From: Verrucomicrobiales bacterium
GTDB taxonomy: Bacteria > Verrucomicrobiota > Verrucomicrobiia > Limisphaerales > J093
Reading direction: 5' to 3'
NCBI GenBank assembly: GCA_015075445.1
Contig: JABTUJ010000016.1
Location: 1-64,000, forward strand
DNA length: 64,000 nt
Shown here: in pieces, positions 52,772 to 60,340 of the stretch
Position numbering within the stretch: position 1 is the first letter of the stretch
Layout: each line of letters begins with the position of its first letter
Made by a program: the position numbers and the translations under genes
Notes under the pieces: generated by a model
What the model was told of the DNA's origin: nothing
Database searches by the model: none
Seen by the model: the letters and a program-made list of their open reading frames with translations, nothing else

Positions 52772-54781
52772 TCAGAAGTCGCGGAAGTCCGCCTCGGGAG
52801 AGCGACCGCCATTCTTACGGACGGCGACCAGTGTATGGACCTGAGGTTCGGGCAGCGGTTCGGGCGAGACCTTCACAGCGTCCGGCGTCCACGCGGCCGG
52901 GCGGGCGGGAACGGACCGGGTCGGGCGCGGGAGGACGGAGCGAATGCGTGCGCCTGCGGGGGTGGCCGCGGGAGCGGGAGCGCGTCCGGCGAGACGGAGG
53001 AGGTCGGCGACGGCTTCGCGGAGGGACTCGGCCTGGGCGGACATTTCCTCGGCGGCACTGGCGCTTTCCTCGGCGTTGGCGGCATTGGACTGGGTGACCT
53101 TATCCATCTGGGCGACGGCGGTGTTGACCTGGGCGATGCCCTGGCTCTGTTCGTGGGAGGCGGCGGCGACCTCGCCGGCCATTTCGTCGACCTGGCGGGC
53201 TTTGGCGACGATGTCCTGGAGGCTCTGGGCGACCTGGTGGCAGATGGTGGTGCCGTGAGTGCTCTTGCGGACGGCGTCCTCGATCTTGACGGCGGTTTCA
53301 CGAGCGGCCTGGGCGCAGCGCTGGGCGAGGCTGCGGACCTCGTCGGCGACGACGGCGAAGCCCATGCCAGCCTCGCCGGCGCGAGCGGCCTCGACGGCGG
53401 CGTTGAGGGCGAGGATGTTGGTCTGGAAGGCGATTTCGTCGATGGTCTTGATGATTTTGGCGATCTCGTCGCTGGCGGCCTGGATGGCGCTCATGGCGTG
53501 GGTCATTTCGGCCATATCGCGGACGCCGGCGTCGCCGGCCTGGCGGGCCTGGGTGCCGAGCTCCTTGACGCGGGCCGCGGTGTCGGCGTTGCGGCGGGTC
53601 ATGCTGGACATTTCCTCAAGGGACGAGCTGGTCTCCTCGAGGGAGGCGGCCTGTTGGCTGGCGCCCTCGGCGAGGGACTGGCTGGCCGCGGAGACCTGGG
53701 CGGCGGCGGCGGCGGTCTGATCGGCGCCGGCGGAGAGGGTGTCGGCGAGGGTCCGCACGGGGCGGCTGATGGAGCGGGTGACGAAGAAGCCGGCGGTGTT
53801 GCCGCCGAGGAGGGCGAGAGCGAGGCCGCCGAGGAGGAGGGTGTAGCCGCGACCGAGGGAGAGGGCCGTGGTGGTGGCGGTCTGGCTGACGTTGGTCAGG
53901 CCGAGTTGGGCGAGCGTCCGGGCTTCGTCGAGGATCTGCTGGGCGATCTCGGTGCGGGTGCGGGCGATGGTTTCCTTCTCGAGCCATTCGGAGAGGAGGT
54001 GATTCACGGCCTGCTCGTAGGCCGTCAGGCTGGCGGTGATGGTTGCGAGCTGCCGCTGATGGGCGTGCTGGCGGACGAGGGGTTGGAGCTGGGAGAGGGT
54101 TTGGTGGAGGGCGACGAAGGTCTCCTGGGTGGCGCGGATGCGTGCGGGGTCCCGGTCGGCCTGGGCACGCCAGACGGCAAGGCGGCACTCGTCGGCGCCC
54201 TCGATGACGGTGTGGAGGCGGTTGATCTTGAGCAGGCGTTCGGCCAGGGCGGGGGCGGGGGCGTTGGTGGCGAGCTCAGCCTGGAAGGCCGTGTTCTGGT
54301 CCGCCAGAAAGGCGGCGCAGGCCTGCGAGAGGGATTGGGCGGCCTGGTCAAGCCGCTGGCGTTCCTGGCGGATGGCCTGGTCTTTAGCGACGGTGCGGCC
54401 GACGAACTGCTCGTAGGTGGTGGCGTGGGCGCCGGCCTTGTCGAGGGCCTCGCGGAGGTGGGTCAGGCGCGGAAAGCGCTCGACGTGGGAGCGGGCGGCG
54501 GCGAGGTGTTGGGTGACGCTGGCAAGGTGGGCCCGGCCTTCGGCGAGGAAGGCTTCCTCCTGGGTGTAGGCGTAGCCGCGGATGTTGTACATGGTGAGGA
54601 GGGAGGCGCGTTCGATCTCGTTGGCGAGACCGATTTCGGGGAGCGTCTCGACGAGGAGGCTCGCGGCCTGGGTCTTGACGGACCACATACGCCAGGCGGC
54701 GAAGGCGCCCAGGAGGAGGGTGAAGAGGACGAGGAGGCCGAAGCCCGCACGGATACGGTGGCTGATGGTCCAGGATTTCAT
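52772..54781 (-). CDS. Methyl-accepting chemotaxis protein
   Basis: A 669-aa transmembrane receptor. TM1 is FGLLVLFTLLLGAFAAW (about 15-31) and TM2 is LLLGGLALALLGGNTAGFFV (about 310-330), enclosing a helical periplasmic sensor of ~270 residues. A short HAMP-like stretch (TRSISRPVRTLADTLSAG) leads to the signalling hairpin, whose tip reads IIKTIDEIAFQTNILALNAA and VEAARAGEAGMGFAVVADEV. The end is Pro/Ala-rich, with no CheR-docking pentapeptide. The downstream position in a CheW/receiver cluster (10 bp after the CheW stop) indicates it works with those proteins. The ligand is unknown. Confidence 0.95.
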   Translation of the reverse strand: MKSWTISHRIRAGFGLLVLFTLLLGAFAAWRMWSVKTQAASLLVETLPEIGLANEIERASLLTMYNIRGYAYTQEEAFLAEGRAHLASVTQHLAAARSHVERFPRLTHLREALDKAGAHATTYEQFVGRTVAKDQAIRQERQRLDQAAQSLSQACAAFLADQNTAFQAELATNAPAPALAERLLKINRLHTVIEGADECRLAVWRAQADRDPARIRATQETFVALHQTLSQLQPLVRQHAHQRQLATITASLTAYEQAVNHLLSEWLEKETIARTRTEIAQQILDEARTLAQLGLTNVSQTATTTALSLGRGYTLLLGGLALALLGGNTAGFFVTRSISRPVRTLADTLSAGADQTAAAAAQVSAASQSLAEGASQQAASLEETSSSLEEMSSMTRRNADTAARVKELGTQARQAGDAGVRDMAEMTHAMSAIQAASDEIAKIIKTIDEIAFQTNILALNAAVEAARAGEAGMGFAVVADEVRSLAQRCAQAARETAVKIEDAVRKSTHGTTICHQVAQSLQDIVAKARQVDEMAGEVAAASHEQSQGIAQVNTAVAQMDKVTQSNAANAEESASAAEEMSAQAESLREAVADLLRLAGRAPAPAATPAGARIRSVLPRPTRSVPARPAAWTPDAVKVSPEPLPEPQVHTLVAVRKNGGRSPEADFRDF

Positions 54782-54791
54782 GAGCGGGGTA

Positions 54792-55313
54792 TCAGGAGGC
54801 CGGGGTGGTGGGGTTCAAGGAGACGGGATCGGAGTGGCCGAGGATGCGGTCGAGGTTGAGGAGCATCTTGACGGCCCCCTTGACCTTGGCCATGCCGAGG
54901 AGGCAAGCGGTGTCGAGCTGGCTGCCGAAATCCGGGGTGGATTCGAGGTCGGCGGCGCCGAGGCTGAGGACCTCCTCGACGCTGTCCACGAGGAGGCCGG
55001 TTTCGCGATGGGCGGCCGGGCCGGCCGGGGTGTGGACGACGACGACGCAGGTGTGATCGGTGGGCGGGGCGGGGGGCAGCCCGAACTGGATGCGGAGGTC
55101 GACGACGGGGATGATTTTGCCGCGGAGGTTGATGACACCTCGGATAAAGGGGGGCATCTGGGGCACGGAGGTGATGCTGGTGAGGCGGATGATCTCGCGG
55201 ACCTGGCGCACGTCCACGGCGTAGGATTCCGTGCCGATGGCGAAGGTGAGGTACTTGCCGGCCAAGTGGGCGCTGGGGGCGGGGGCGAGCGGGGTGGCAA
55301 GCGAAGATGTCAT
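54792..55313 (-). CDS. cheW: CheW-like chemotaxis adaptor
   Basis: 173 aa from the ATG at 55313, chosen because AGAGGA lies six bases upstream; an ATG at 55340 would place that ribosome-binding site inside the gene. The CheW fold is clear: YLTFAIGTESYAVDVRQVRE, PQMPPFIRGVINLRGKIIPV, VDLRIQFGLPP and TGLLVDSVEEVLSLGAADLE. It couples chemoreceptors to the CheA kinase. No cheA is in the window, so the kinase must be elsewhere. Confidence 0.93.
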   Translation of the reverse strand: MTSSLATPLAPAPSAHLAGKYLTFAIGTESYAVDVRQVREIIRLTSITSVPQMPPFIRGVINLRGKIIPVVDLRIQFGLPPAPPTDHTCVVVVHTPAGPAAHRETGLLVDSVEEVLSLGAADLESTPDFGSQLDTACLLGMAKVKGAVKMLLNLDRILGHSDPVSLNPTTPAS

Positions 55314-55502
55314 GAGCAGGTCCTCTTGAGCTGGCGTCAACGGGGAACGCGTGGAAGCGCCGACGAGTCCGGGGACGGCCGGGGAGCCTCCGTCTCTTGT
55401 TATCGGCGGTGCGTGCAGGTGCTTGAGGACAACTTGTGGCGGGGGAGCACCCGGCCAGAATGAGCGATGTCGGAAGGCAGCGAGGGTCTGGGGTGCGCCG
55501 CG

Positions 55503-56309
55503 CTAGGGGACGAGGGCCGGGTCGGGGAAGGCGGCCGAGGGGACTGGCGGGGCGAGGTGGATTTGGGCGGCGCGGATCAGGTGGCTGGCTTCGCAGCGGA
55601 GGTGTTCGAGGAGGGCGACGAGCCGGGCGACGTGTTGGGAGCGGATGTCGTAGGGGGTGTTGTCGTTCTGGAGGGTCGGGAGGGTGTGGCGGAGGGCGTC
55701 CTCCATGCGGGCGAGGGCTTCGGCCAGCGGGCGGGCGCCGAGGTGGGCGCAGGCGCCGCGGAGGGCGTTGGTCTCCAGCAAGGCGGTCGGGAGGGTGCCG
55801 TCGCCGAGGGCGGCGCCGATGCGAGTGAGCGCGGGTTCGAGGTCGGCGAGGAGCTCGGCGAGGAGGGCGGCAAAGTCCTGGCGGGAGAGGCCAAGGCGCT
55901 GGCAGCCCTCGTCGGGATCTGCGAGGGCCTGGTGGGCCTGGGTTTCGCGATAGGCCTGGAGGACGGTTTGGCGGACGAGTTGGGCCTGGAAGGGTTTGAG
56001 GATGTAGTGGCGGGCGCGGAGACGGGCGGCACGCTCGACGCACTCGAGTTCGCGGGAGGAGGTGCAAAGGATGACGGGGAGGCGGGCGAGCTTGGGTTCC
56101 TGACGGATGCGTTCGAGGAGGCTCAGGCCGGTGAGGCCGGGCATGACGTTGTCGAGAATACAGAGGTCGGGTGGCGGGGGTTCGTTCAGCAGGTTCCAGG
56201 CGGAGTGGCCGTCGGCGGCCTCGACGAGGGTGCAGTCCGGGAGGGGGAGGAGGATGCTGCGGAGGAGCAGCCGGGAGATGCGATCGTCGTCGGCGATGAG
56301 GAGTTTCAT
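55503..56309 (-). CDS. Response regulator with degenerate Hpt-like C-terminus
   Basis: 268 aa from MKLLIADDDRISRLLL. The receiver is canonical: IADDD acid pocket, phosphoacceptor Asp in LCILDNVMPGLTG, Thr/Ser in VILCTSSREL and Lys in HYILKPFQAQ. After a linker, residues ~165-250 form a four-helix-like segment with LRGACAHLGARPLAEALARM, the layout of a histidine phosphotransfer domain. The position of the phospho-His (usually H-x-LKG) is Asn in TNALRG, so phosphotransfer is unlikely. It lies about 190 bp upstream of cheW on the same strand. The Hpt-like interpretation is inference. Confidence 0.85.
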   Translation of the reverse strand: MKLLIADDDRISRLLLRSILLPLPDCTLVEAADGHSAWNLLNEPPPPDLCILDNVMPGLTGLSLLERIRQEPKLARLPVILCTSSRELECVERAARLRARHYILKPFQAQLVRQTVLQAYRETQAHQALADPDEGCQRLGLSRQDFAALLAELLADLEPALTRIGAALGDGTLPTALLETNALRGACAHLGARPLAEALARMEDALRHTLPTLQNDNTPYDIRSQHVARLVALLEHLRCEASHLIRAAQIHLAPPVPSAAFPDPALVP

Positions 56310-56660
56310 GCGTCTGTGGGGGAGGCGGTCACGGGTCGCGGAGCCGTCCCGAGGACTCATCGGCAGGGCGGCGGCGAGGCTTTAGGGTCGGCTTCCAGCG
56401 GGGCTTCTCATTCCGCTGCCCCATCGCTCTGACGACTCCGAGATGTGCCATTAATGCCCATATCGAGCACGGAAATGAACCGCATTACTGTGCCAATAAT
56501 AACCACTCTAAGATTTCAAATGGCGACGGTGTTTGATCGATATCTTACTACACACAAACATTTTGTGGATTGAGAATCCATCCGGTTCGGTTTTGGCATC
56601 TGGCAAGCTACGTCTATAGAGGCTGATATGATTGGAAACCCAAAAGAGAAAGGCATCAAG
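56310..56660. other. AT-rich divergent promoter region
   Basis: About 350 bp between the receiver gene and the first Hsp20 gene. The 56440-56620 part is much richer in A/T than the rest of the window and contains the heat-shock-gene promoter candidate below. No gene is seen. Confidence 0.6.
56593..56620 (+). promoter_or_regulatory. Candidate sigma-70-type promoter of the hsp20 pair
   Basis: TTGGCA (56593-56598), a 16-bp spacer and TATAGA (56615-56620) in an A/T-rich setting. It would start transcription near 56627, giving a leader of about 35 nt before the preferred ATG at 56661. No CIRCE-type inverted repeat was seen. Confidence 0.5.
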
Positions 56661-57128
56661 ATGAGATTGGTACGCTACACCCGACCGGATCTATGGAGTC
56701 TGTCGCCGTTCGAGCAGATGTCGAGTCTGCGCGACGAGATCAACCGGTTGTTCGAGGCGCCCTTTGGCGATCTGGCCCGGCCTGGTGAGTTTTTCAACGG
56801 TTGGGCGCCGGCGCTCGACCTCCGGGAGGACAAAGACAACCTGATCGCCACGGTCGAATTGCCCGGCATGCGCAAGGAAGACATCCAGGTCTCCGTCCAG
56901 AACGGGGTCCTGAGCCTCTCCGGCGAGCGGACGCGTTCGAGCGAAGGTAACGAAGCCGGCGTGCACCGCACCGAACGCAGCTACGGCCGCTTCCAGCGGA
57001 CCGTGACCCTGCCCAAACCCGTCGAGGTGGCCAAGGTGAAGGCCACTTACAAGGATGGCCTGCTCACGGTCACGCTGCCCAAGACCGACGAGGCCAAGCC
57101 GAAGCAGATCTCGGTGAACGTTGGCTGA
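56661..57128 (+). CDS. Hsp20/alpha-crystallin small heat-shock protein, copy 1
   Basis: 155 aa from MRLVRYTRPDLWSLSPFEQM; an AAAGG sequence precedes this ATG, whereas the ATG at 56628 would sit on the predicted transcription start. The alpha-crystallin domain covers about residues 45-150: PALDLREDKDNLIATVELPG, VQNGVLSLSGERTRSSEG, RSYGRFQRTVTLPKPVEV and YKDGLLTVTLPKTDEAKPKQ. It is an ATP-independent holdase that prevents aggregation. The second hsp20 follows by 59 bp after a strong AGGAGG site. Confidence 0.95.
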   Translation: MRLVRYTRPDLWSLSPFEQMSSLRDEINRLFEAPFGDLARPGEFFNGWAPALDLREDKDNLIATVELPGMRKEDIQVSVQNGVLSLSGERTRSSEGNEAGVHRTERSYGRFQRTVTLPKPVEVAKVKATYKDGLLTVTLPKTDEAKPKQISVNVG

Positions 57129-57187
57129 AAACCAGCCCGTCGGCCGGCGGTCCCCGGACCCCGGCACGACGGGAGGAGGAACCTAAC

Positions 57188-57562
57188 ATGAACCCTGTGA
57201 AAACAACGGAACGGAATCGCGAGGCGGCCCGCGTCGAGCCCACCTACCTCGCCCCGGAAGTGGACATTCGCGAAACCAAGGACGAGTACGTGCTCGAAGC
57301 GGACATGCCTGGCGTGAGCAAGGACGGACTCGAAGTGCTGCTCGAGGGGAACGAACTGACGATCACCGGCCGGCGGCGTCCGGCGGCGGAGGGCGAGGTG
57401 CTGCACCGCGAGATCAGCGGCTGCGATTACCGTCGGGCGTTCGTCCTCGACCCGCTCGTGGACGCGGCCCATATCCGGGCCAGCATCGAGCAAGGCCTGT
57501 TGCGCGTGCACCTGCCGAAAGCCGAGCGGGTCAAACCGCGACAGATAGCGGTGACGGACTAA
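57188..57562 (+). CDS. Hsp20/alpha-crystallin small heat-shock protein, copy 2
   Basis: A 124-aa alpha-crystallin protein with a shorter N-terminus. Conserved blocks are VDIRETKDEYVLEADMPGVS, LLEGNELTITGRRRPAAEG, CDYRRAFVLDPLVDAAHIRA and IEQGLLRVHLPKAERVKPRQ. A perfect AGGAGG ribosome-binding site lies upstream. Divergence from copy 1 is substantial, so the pair may form mixed oligomers, as two-member Hsp20 operons do in other bacteria. The terminator hairpin at 57683-57708 closes the unit. Confidence 0.94.
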   Translation: MNPVKTTERNREAARVEPTYLAPEVDIRETKDEYVLEADMPGVSKDGLEVLLEGNELTITGRRRPAAEGEVLHREISGCDYRRAFVLDPLVDAAHIRASIEQGLLRVHLPKAERVKPRQIAVTD

Positions 57563-57682
57563 CCGCGTGGCGGGCCAGGGCAAGCTGGCCTGCTGCCCCG
57601 CACGGCGGGGGCTATCAGGTGCGCCACCGGGCGTGCCCGAGCCGGGTAACCGGCGTCCGCGCGGGAGCTCGCCTCTCCTTCC

Positions 57683-57708
57683 AGGCCGACGGGACTTCCC
57701 GTCGGCCT
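57683..57708 (+). terminator. Terminator hairpin of the hsp20 operon
   Basis: AGGCCGACGGGA pairs with TCCCGTCGGCCT around a minimal loop, followed by CTTGCTC. It is about 120 bp past the second hsp20 stop. Confidence 0.7.
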
Positions 57709-57861
57709 CTTGCTCGGGGGTGGGGCCGAAGGAGGCGCTCCGCGAACCTCTTCCGTGGAATCGAGTCGGTGCAGCCCGGCTCGTTACGGACGTCATTTCC
57801 CGGCCGGGAGATTCTGCCTGACGCCGTGATCGGCCGCCTGCTAGCGTCTCGTCTCGATCGC

Positions 57862-58890
57862 ATGAGCAAGCGTGGTCTGTTGCTGGTGAACCTGGGGTCC
57901 CCGGACTCTCCCGCGGTGGGGGACGTCCGCCGGTATCTCCGCGAGTTCCTCATGGACGGTCGCGTGCTCGATGCGCCTTGGCCGATCCGCTTTGCCGTCG
58001 TCCACTTCGCCATCCTCCCGCGCCGCCCCCGCCAGTCCGCGGAGGCCTACCACGCCATCTGGACGCCCGAAGGCTCGCCCTTGATCGTGACCAGCCGCCG
58101 CGTCCAACAGGCCTTGCAGGCGCGCGTGCCGATGCCCGTGGTCCTCGCCATGCGGTACCAGAATCCCTCGATCCCGGCGGCGGTCGCCGAACTCGCGGCG
58201 CAGGGGGTCGAGGATTGCCTGGTTTTCCCGCTGTTCCCCCACTACGCGATGTCGAGCTTCGAGACGGCCGTCGAGCGGGTGCGGGAGGTGGCGGCGCGCG
58301 CGGCGCCGGCGATGCGGCTGCACATCCAGGCACCTTACTACGAGCACCCGGACTACCTGGCCGCCCTGGTGGCGAGTGCGGCGCCCTACCTCGCCGAGCC
58401 CTGGGACCACCTGCTGTTCAGCTTCCACGGCATCCCGGAACGGCATCTCCGGAAGTCGGACCCCACCGGCCGCCATTGCCTGCAGAGCCCGGACTGTTGT
58501 GAGCGTCCCAGCCCGGTGCATGCCCGGTGTTACCGCGCCCAATGCCGGCGCACGGTCGCGGAGTTTGTCCGGCGGGCCGCCCTCCCCCCCGACCGCTACT
58601 CGATCGCCTACCAGTCCCGCCTGGGCCGGGACCCGTGGCTGAAGCCGTACACGGACTTTGAGCTCGAGCGCCTGGCGCGGGCGGGCGTGAAACGGTTGCT
58701 CGTCCTCTGTCCCGCCTTCGTGTCCGATTGCCTCGAAACCCTCGAGGAAATCCGGATCCGGGGCGCCGAGACCTTTCAGGCTGCCGGGGGCGAATCGCTT
58801 ACGCAGATCCCCTGTCTCAACGAACATCCCCGCTGGCTCGACGCGCTCGAAGGCTTCGCGCGGCGTTTCCTCGGAGAACCGGCGGCGTGA
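57862..58890 (+). CDS. hemH: Ferrochelatase
   Basis: 342 aa from MSKRGLLLVNLGSPDSPAVG; the frame extends further upstream but with no homologous sequence. It inserts Fe2+ into protoporphyrin IX. Diagnostic blocks: YHAIWTPEGSPLIVTSRRVQ, VVLAMRYQNPSIPAAV, LFPHYAMSSFETAVERV, LLFSFHGIPERHLRKSDPTG with the catalytic His, and LLVLCPAFVSDCLETLEEI with the conserved Glu. Cysteines in HCLQSPDCCERPSPVHARC may be worth testing as Fe-S ligands, as in some bacterial ferrochelatases. The stop overlaps the nadD GTG start by four bases. Confidence 0.95.
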   Translation: MSKRGLLLVNLGSPDSPAVGDVRRYLREFLMDGRVLDAPWPIRFAVVHFAILPRRPRQSAEAYHAIWTPEGSPLIVTSRRVQQALQARVPMPVVLAMRYQNPSIPAAVAELAAQGVEDCLVFPLFPHYAMSSFETAVERVREVAARAAPAMRLHIQAPYYEHPDYLAALVASAAPYLAEPWDHLLFSFHGIPERHLRKSDPTGRHCLQSPDCCERPSPVHARCYRAQCRRTVAEFVRRAALPPDRYSIAYQSRLGRDPWLKPYTDFELERLARAGVKRLLVLCPAFVSDCLETLEEIRIRGAETFQAAGGESLTQIPCLNEHPRWLDALEGFARRFLGEPAA

Positions 58891-59465
58891 GACGCATCGG
58901 CCTGTTCGGTGGCTCGTTCGATCCCGTGCACACGGGTCACCTGCTGGTGGCGCGGACCGCCCTGGAAGGCCTCGCTCTGGACCGGCTCTTCTTCCTGCCC
59001 GCGGCCCAATCCCCCTTCAAGCCAGGTCAATCGCTCACGTCGGGCGCGCTGCGAGCGCGGCTTCTGCGGCTCGCGCTGGCCGGGTGGACGCAGTGCGAGG
59101 TGGACACCGGTGAACTGGAACGCGGCGGCGTTTCCTACACCATCGACACCGTGCGGGCGTTCACCCGGCGCTTCCCCGGGGCGGCGTTGTTCTGGCTGAT
59201 TGGAGGAGATCATCTTCCGCTCCTGCCCCAGTGGCGTGAGGCGCATGCGTTGGCGGAGCTGGTCGAGTTCGCGGTCGTGCCCCGACCGGGTGTCGCGGTC
59301 GGGCCCGGGCCCGGTGCACCGTTCCGCATCCGGGTGCTGGCGGGGTCGCTGAGCACGATTGCCGCGTCGGACATCCGGGCGCGGGTGCGGGCGGGGCAGT
59401 CGCTGGCGGGTCTCGTGCCGGCGCCGGTGGCCGAGGTGATCCGTAATTCGGGCCTTTATCTCTGA
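58887..59465 (+). CDS. nadD: Nicotinate-nucleotide adenylyltransferase
   Basis: 192 aa from a GTG at 58887 (VRRIGLFGGSFDPVHTGHLL), where GTGA overlaps the hemH stop. The nucleotidyltransferase fold has GGSFDPVHTGHL with the HxGH-type motif, LFFLPAAQSPFK, GGVSYTIDTVRAFTRRFPGA, LFWLIGGDHLPLLPQW and STIAASDIRARVRAGQSL (the ISSTxIR-type motif). It makes deamido-NAD from nicotinate mononucleotide. The nadD-rsfS order is widespread. Confidence 0.95.
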   Translation: MRRIGLFGGSFDPVHTGHLLVARTALEGLALDRLFFLPAAQSPFKPGQSLTSGALRARLLRLALAGWTQCEVDTGELERGGVSYTIDTVRAFTRRFPGAALFWLIGGDHLPLLPQWREAHALAELVEFAVVPRPGVAVGPGPGAPFRIRVLAGSLSTIAASDIRARVRAGQSLAGLVPAPVAEVIRNSGLYL

Positions 59466-59495
59466 ACCCCGATCCCGCAGGGTGAGTCACTGACA

Positions 59496-59873
59496 ATGGA
59501 CTCGAAGCAACTAGCGCAACGATGCCGTCAACTGGCCGAGAACCGGAAAGCGGAGAAGGTGGTCGTCCTGGACGTGCGCAAGCTGTCCTCCGTCACCGAT
59601 TTCTTCGTCATCGCCACCGGGCTGAACGAGCCGCATGTGCGGGCGATCGTCGAGGAGGTTACCGAGAAACTGGTTGAGGAAGCGGCCTTGCGACCTCGCG
59701 CCCAGGACGGTTCCTGGAAACAGAACTGGGTGGCGCTGGACTACTTCGACGTGATCGTCCACGTCATGCGTCCCGAAGCCCGAAGTCTGTACGCGCTCGA
59801 GAGCCTCTGGAACGACGCTCCCCGTGTACGCCGTCCGCCCCGGCCCCGCGCGCCCCGTACCCTCCCTGCCTGA
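59496..59873 (+). CDS. rsfS: Ribosomal silencing factor RsfS
   Basis: A 125-aa protein of the RsfS/Iojap family. It binds uL14 and blocks subunit joining when nutrients are scarce. Motifs: KVVVLDVRKLSSVTDFFVIA, TGLNEPHVRAIVEEV, WVALDYFDVIVHVMRPEARS and LYALESLWNDAP. The short Arg/Pro-rich tail is an extension. It lies 30 bp after nadD in the usual order. Confidence 0.95.
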   Translation: MDSKQLAQRCRQLAENRKAEKVVVLDVRKLSSVTDFFVIATGLNEPHVRAIVEEVTEKLVEEAALRPRAQDGSWKQNWVALDYFDVIVHVMRPEARSLYALESLWNDAPRVRRPPRPRAPRTLPA

Positions 59874-59915
59874 GCCCCTGACCGCGGCCTCCTTCGCCGC
59901 GGAATCGCCCTGCGG

Positions 59916-60254
59916 CTAATCGACCGCCGTCAAGGCCACCGGTTCCCCGTCCTCACCGGCCGCGGCCGGCGTCTCCAGGGGCGTGGCCTCCGACAGCCGG
60001 GCAATGTCCGTGAGGACCCGTAGGAGATCCCCCAAACCCGGTGCCGGAACGATGATCGTGTCGTGGCGACCCCCGACATCCTCGGTGATGCGGAGGAACC
60101 GTCCCCGGGGGTTTTCCCGCAGGGACAACGTGAAGGTCTTCCGCTCGATCTGAATGCGCTCGCTGTGCAGCAAGCGCTCGTCCGCCCCGCCCGGTGAGGA
60201 AAAAGAGGCACCATGTGAGACGTACCCATGCGCGGCCCGCTGGCTTGGTGTCAT
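59916..60254 (-). CDS. PUR-domain nucleic-acid-binding protein
   Basis: 112 aa from the ATG at 60254, which has CCAAGG at ribosome-binding distance; an ATG at 60290 would add 12 residues. The core ERIQIERKTFTLSLRENPRG, RFLRITEDVGGRHDTIIVPA and GLGDLLRVL match the PUR (DUF3276/Pur-alpha-like) repeat that binds single-stranded DNA or RNA. The tail is Ala/Glu/Pro-rich. It converges with rsfS and is divergent from the beta-helix protein gene. Confidence 0.75.
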   Translation of the reverse strand: MTPSQRAAHGYVSHGASFSSPGGADERLLHSERIQIERKTFTLSLRENPRGRFLRITEDVGGRHDTIIVPAPGLGDLLRVLTDIARLSEATPLETPAAAGEDGEPVALTAVD

Positions 60255-60340
60255 AACAACCTTGGATGAAAACCTGTACTGCGCGCGCATTCTCCATATT
60301 CAGTACTGCTTGTCAATCCCAGATTCTCCACACTCCGCGC

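Noticed and set aside
52514..54859. 781-residue plus-strand open frame across the chemoreceptor gene
   Set aside because: Gly/Leu/Val/Ala-rich antisense frame without motifs; the receptor signalling tip is unmistakable on the minus strand.
57619..57861. Upstream extension of ferrochelatase
   Set aside because: It would run through the hsp20 terminator hairpin and has no similarity to the family; MSKRGLLLVNLG is the standard start.
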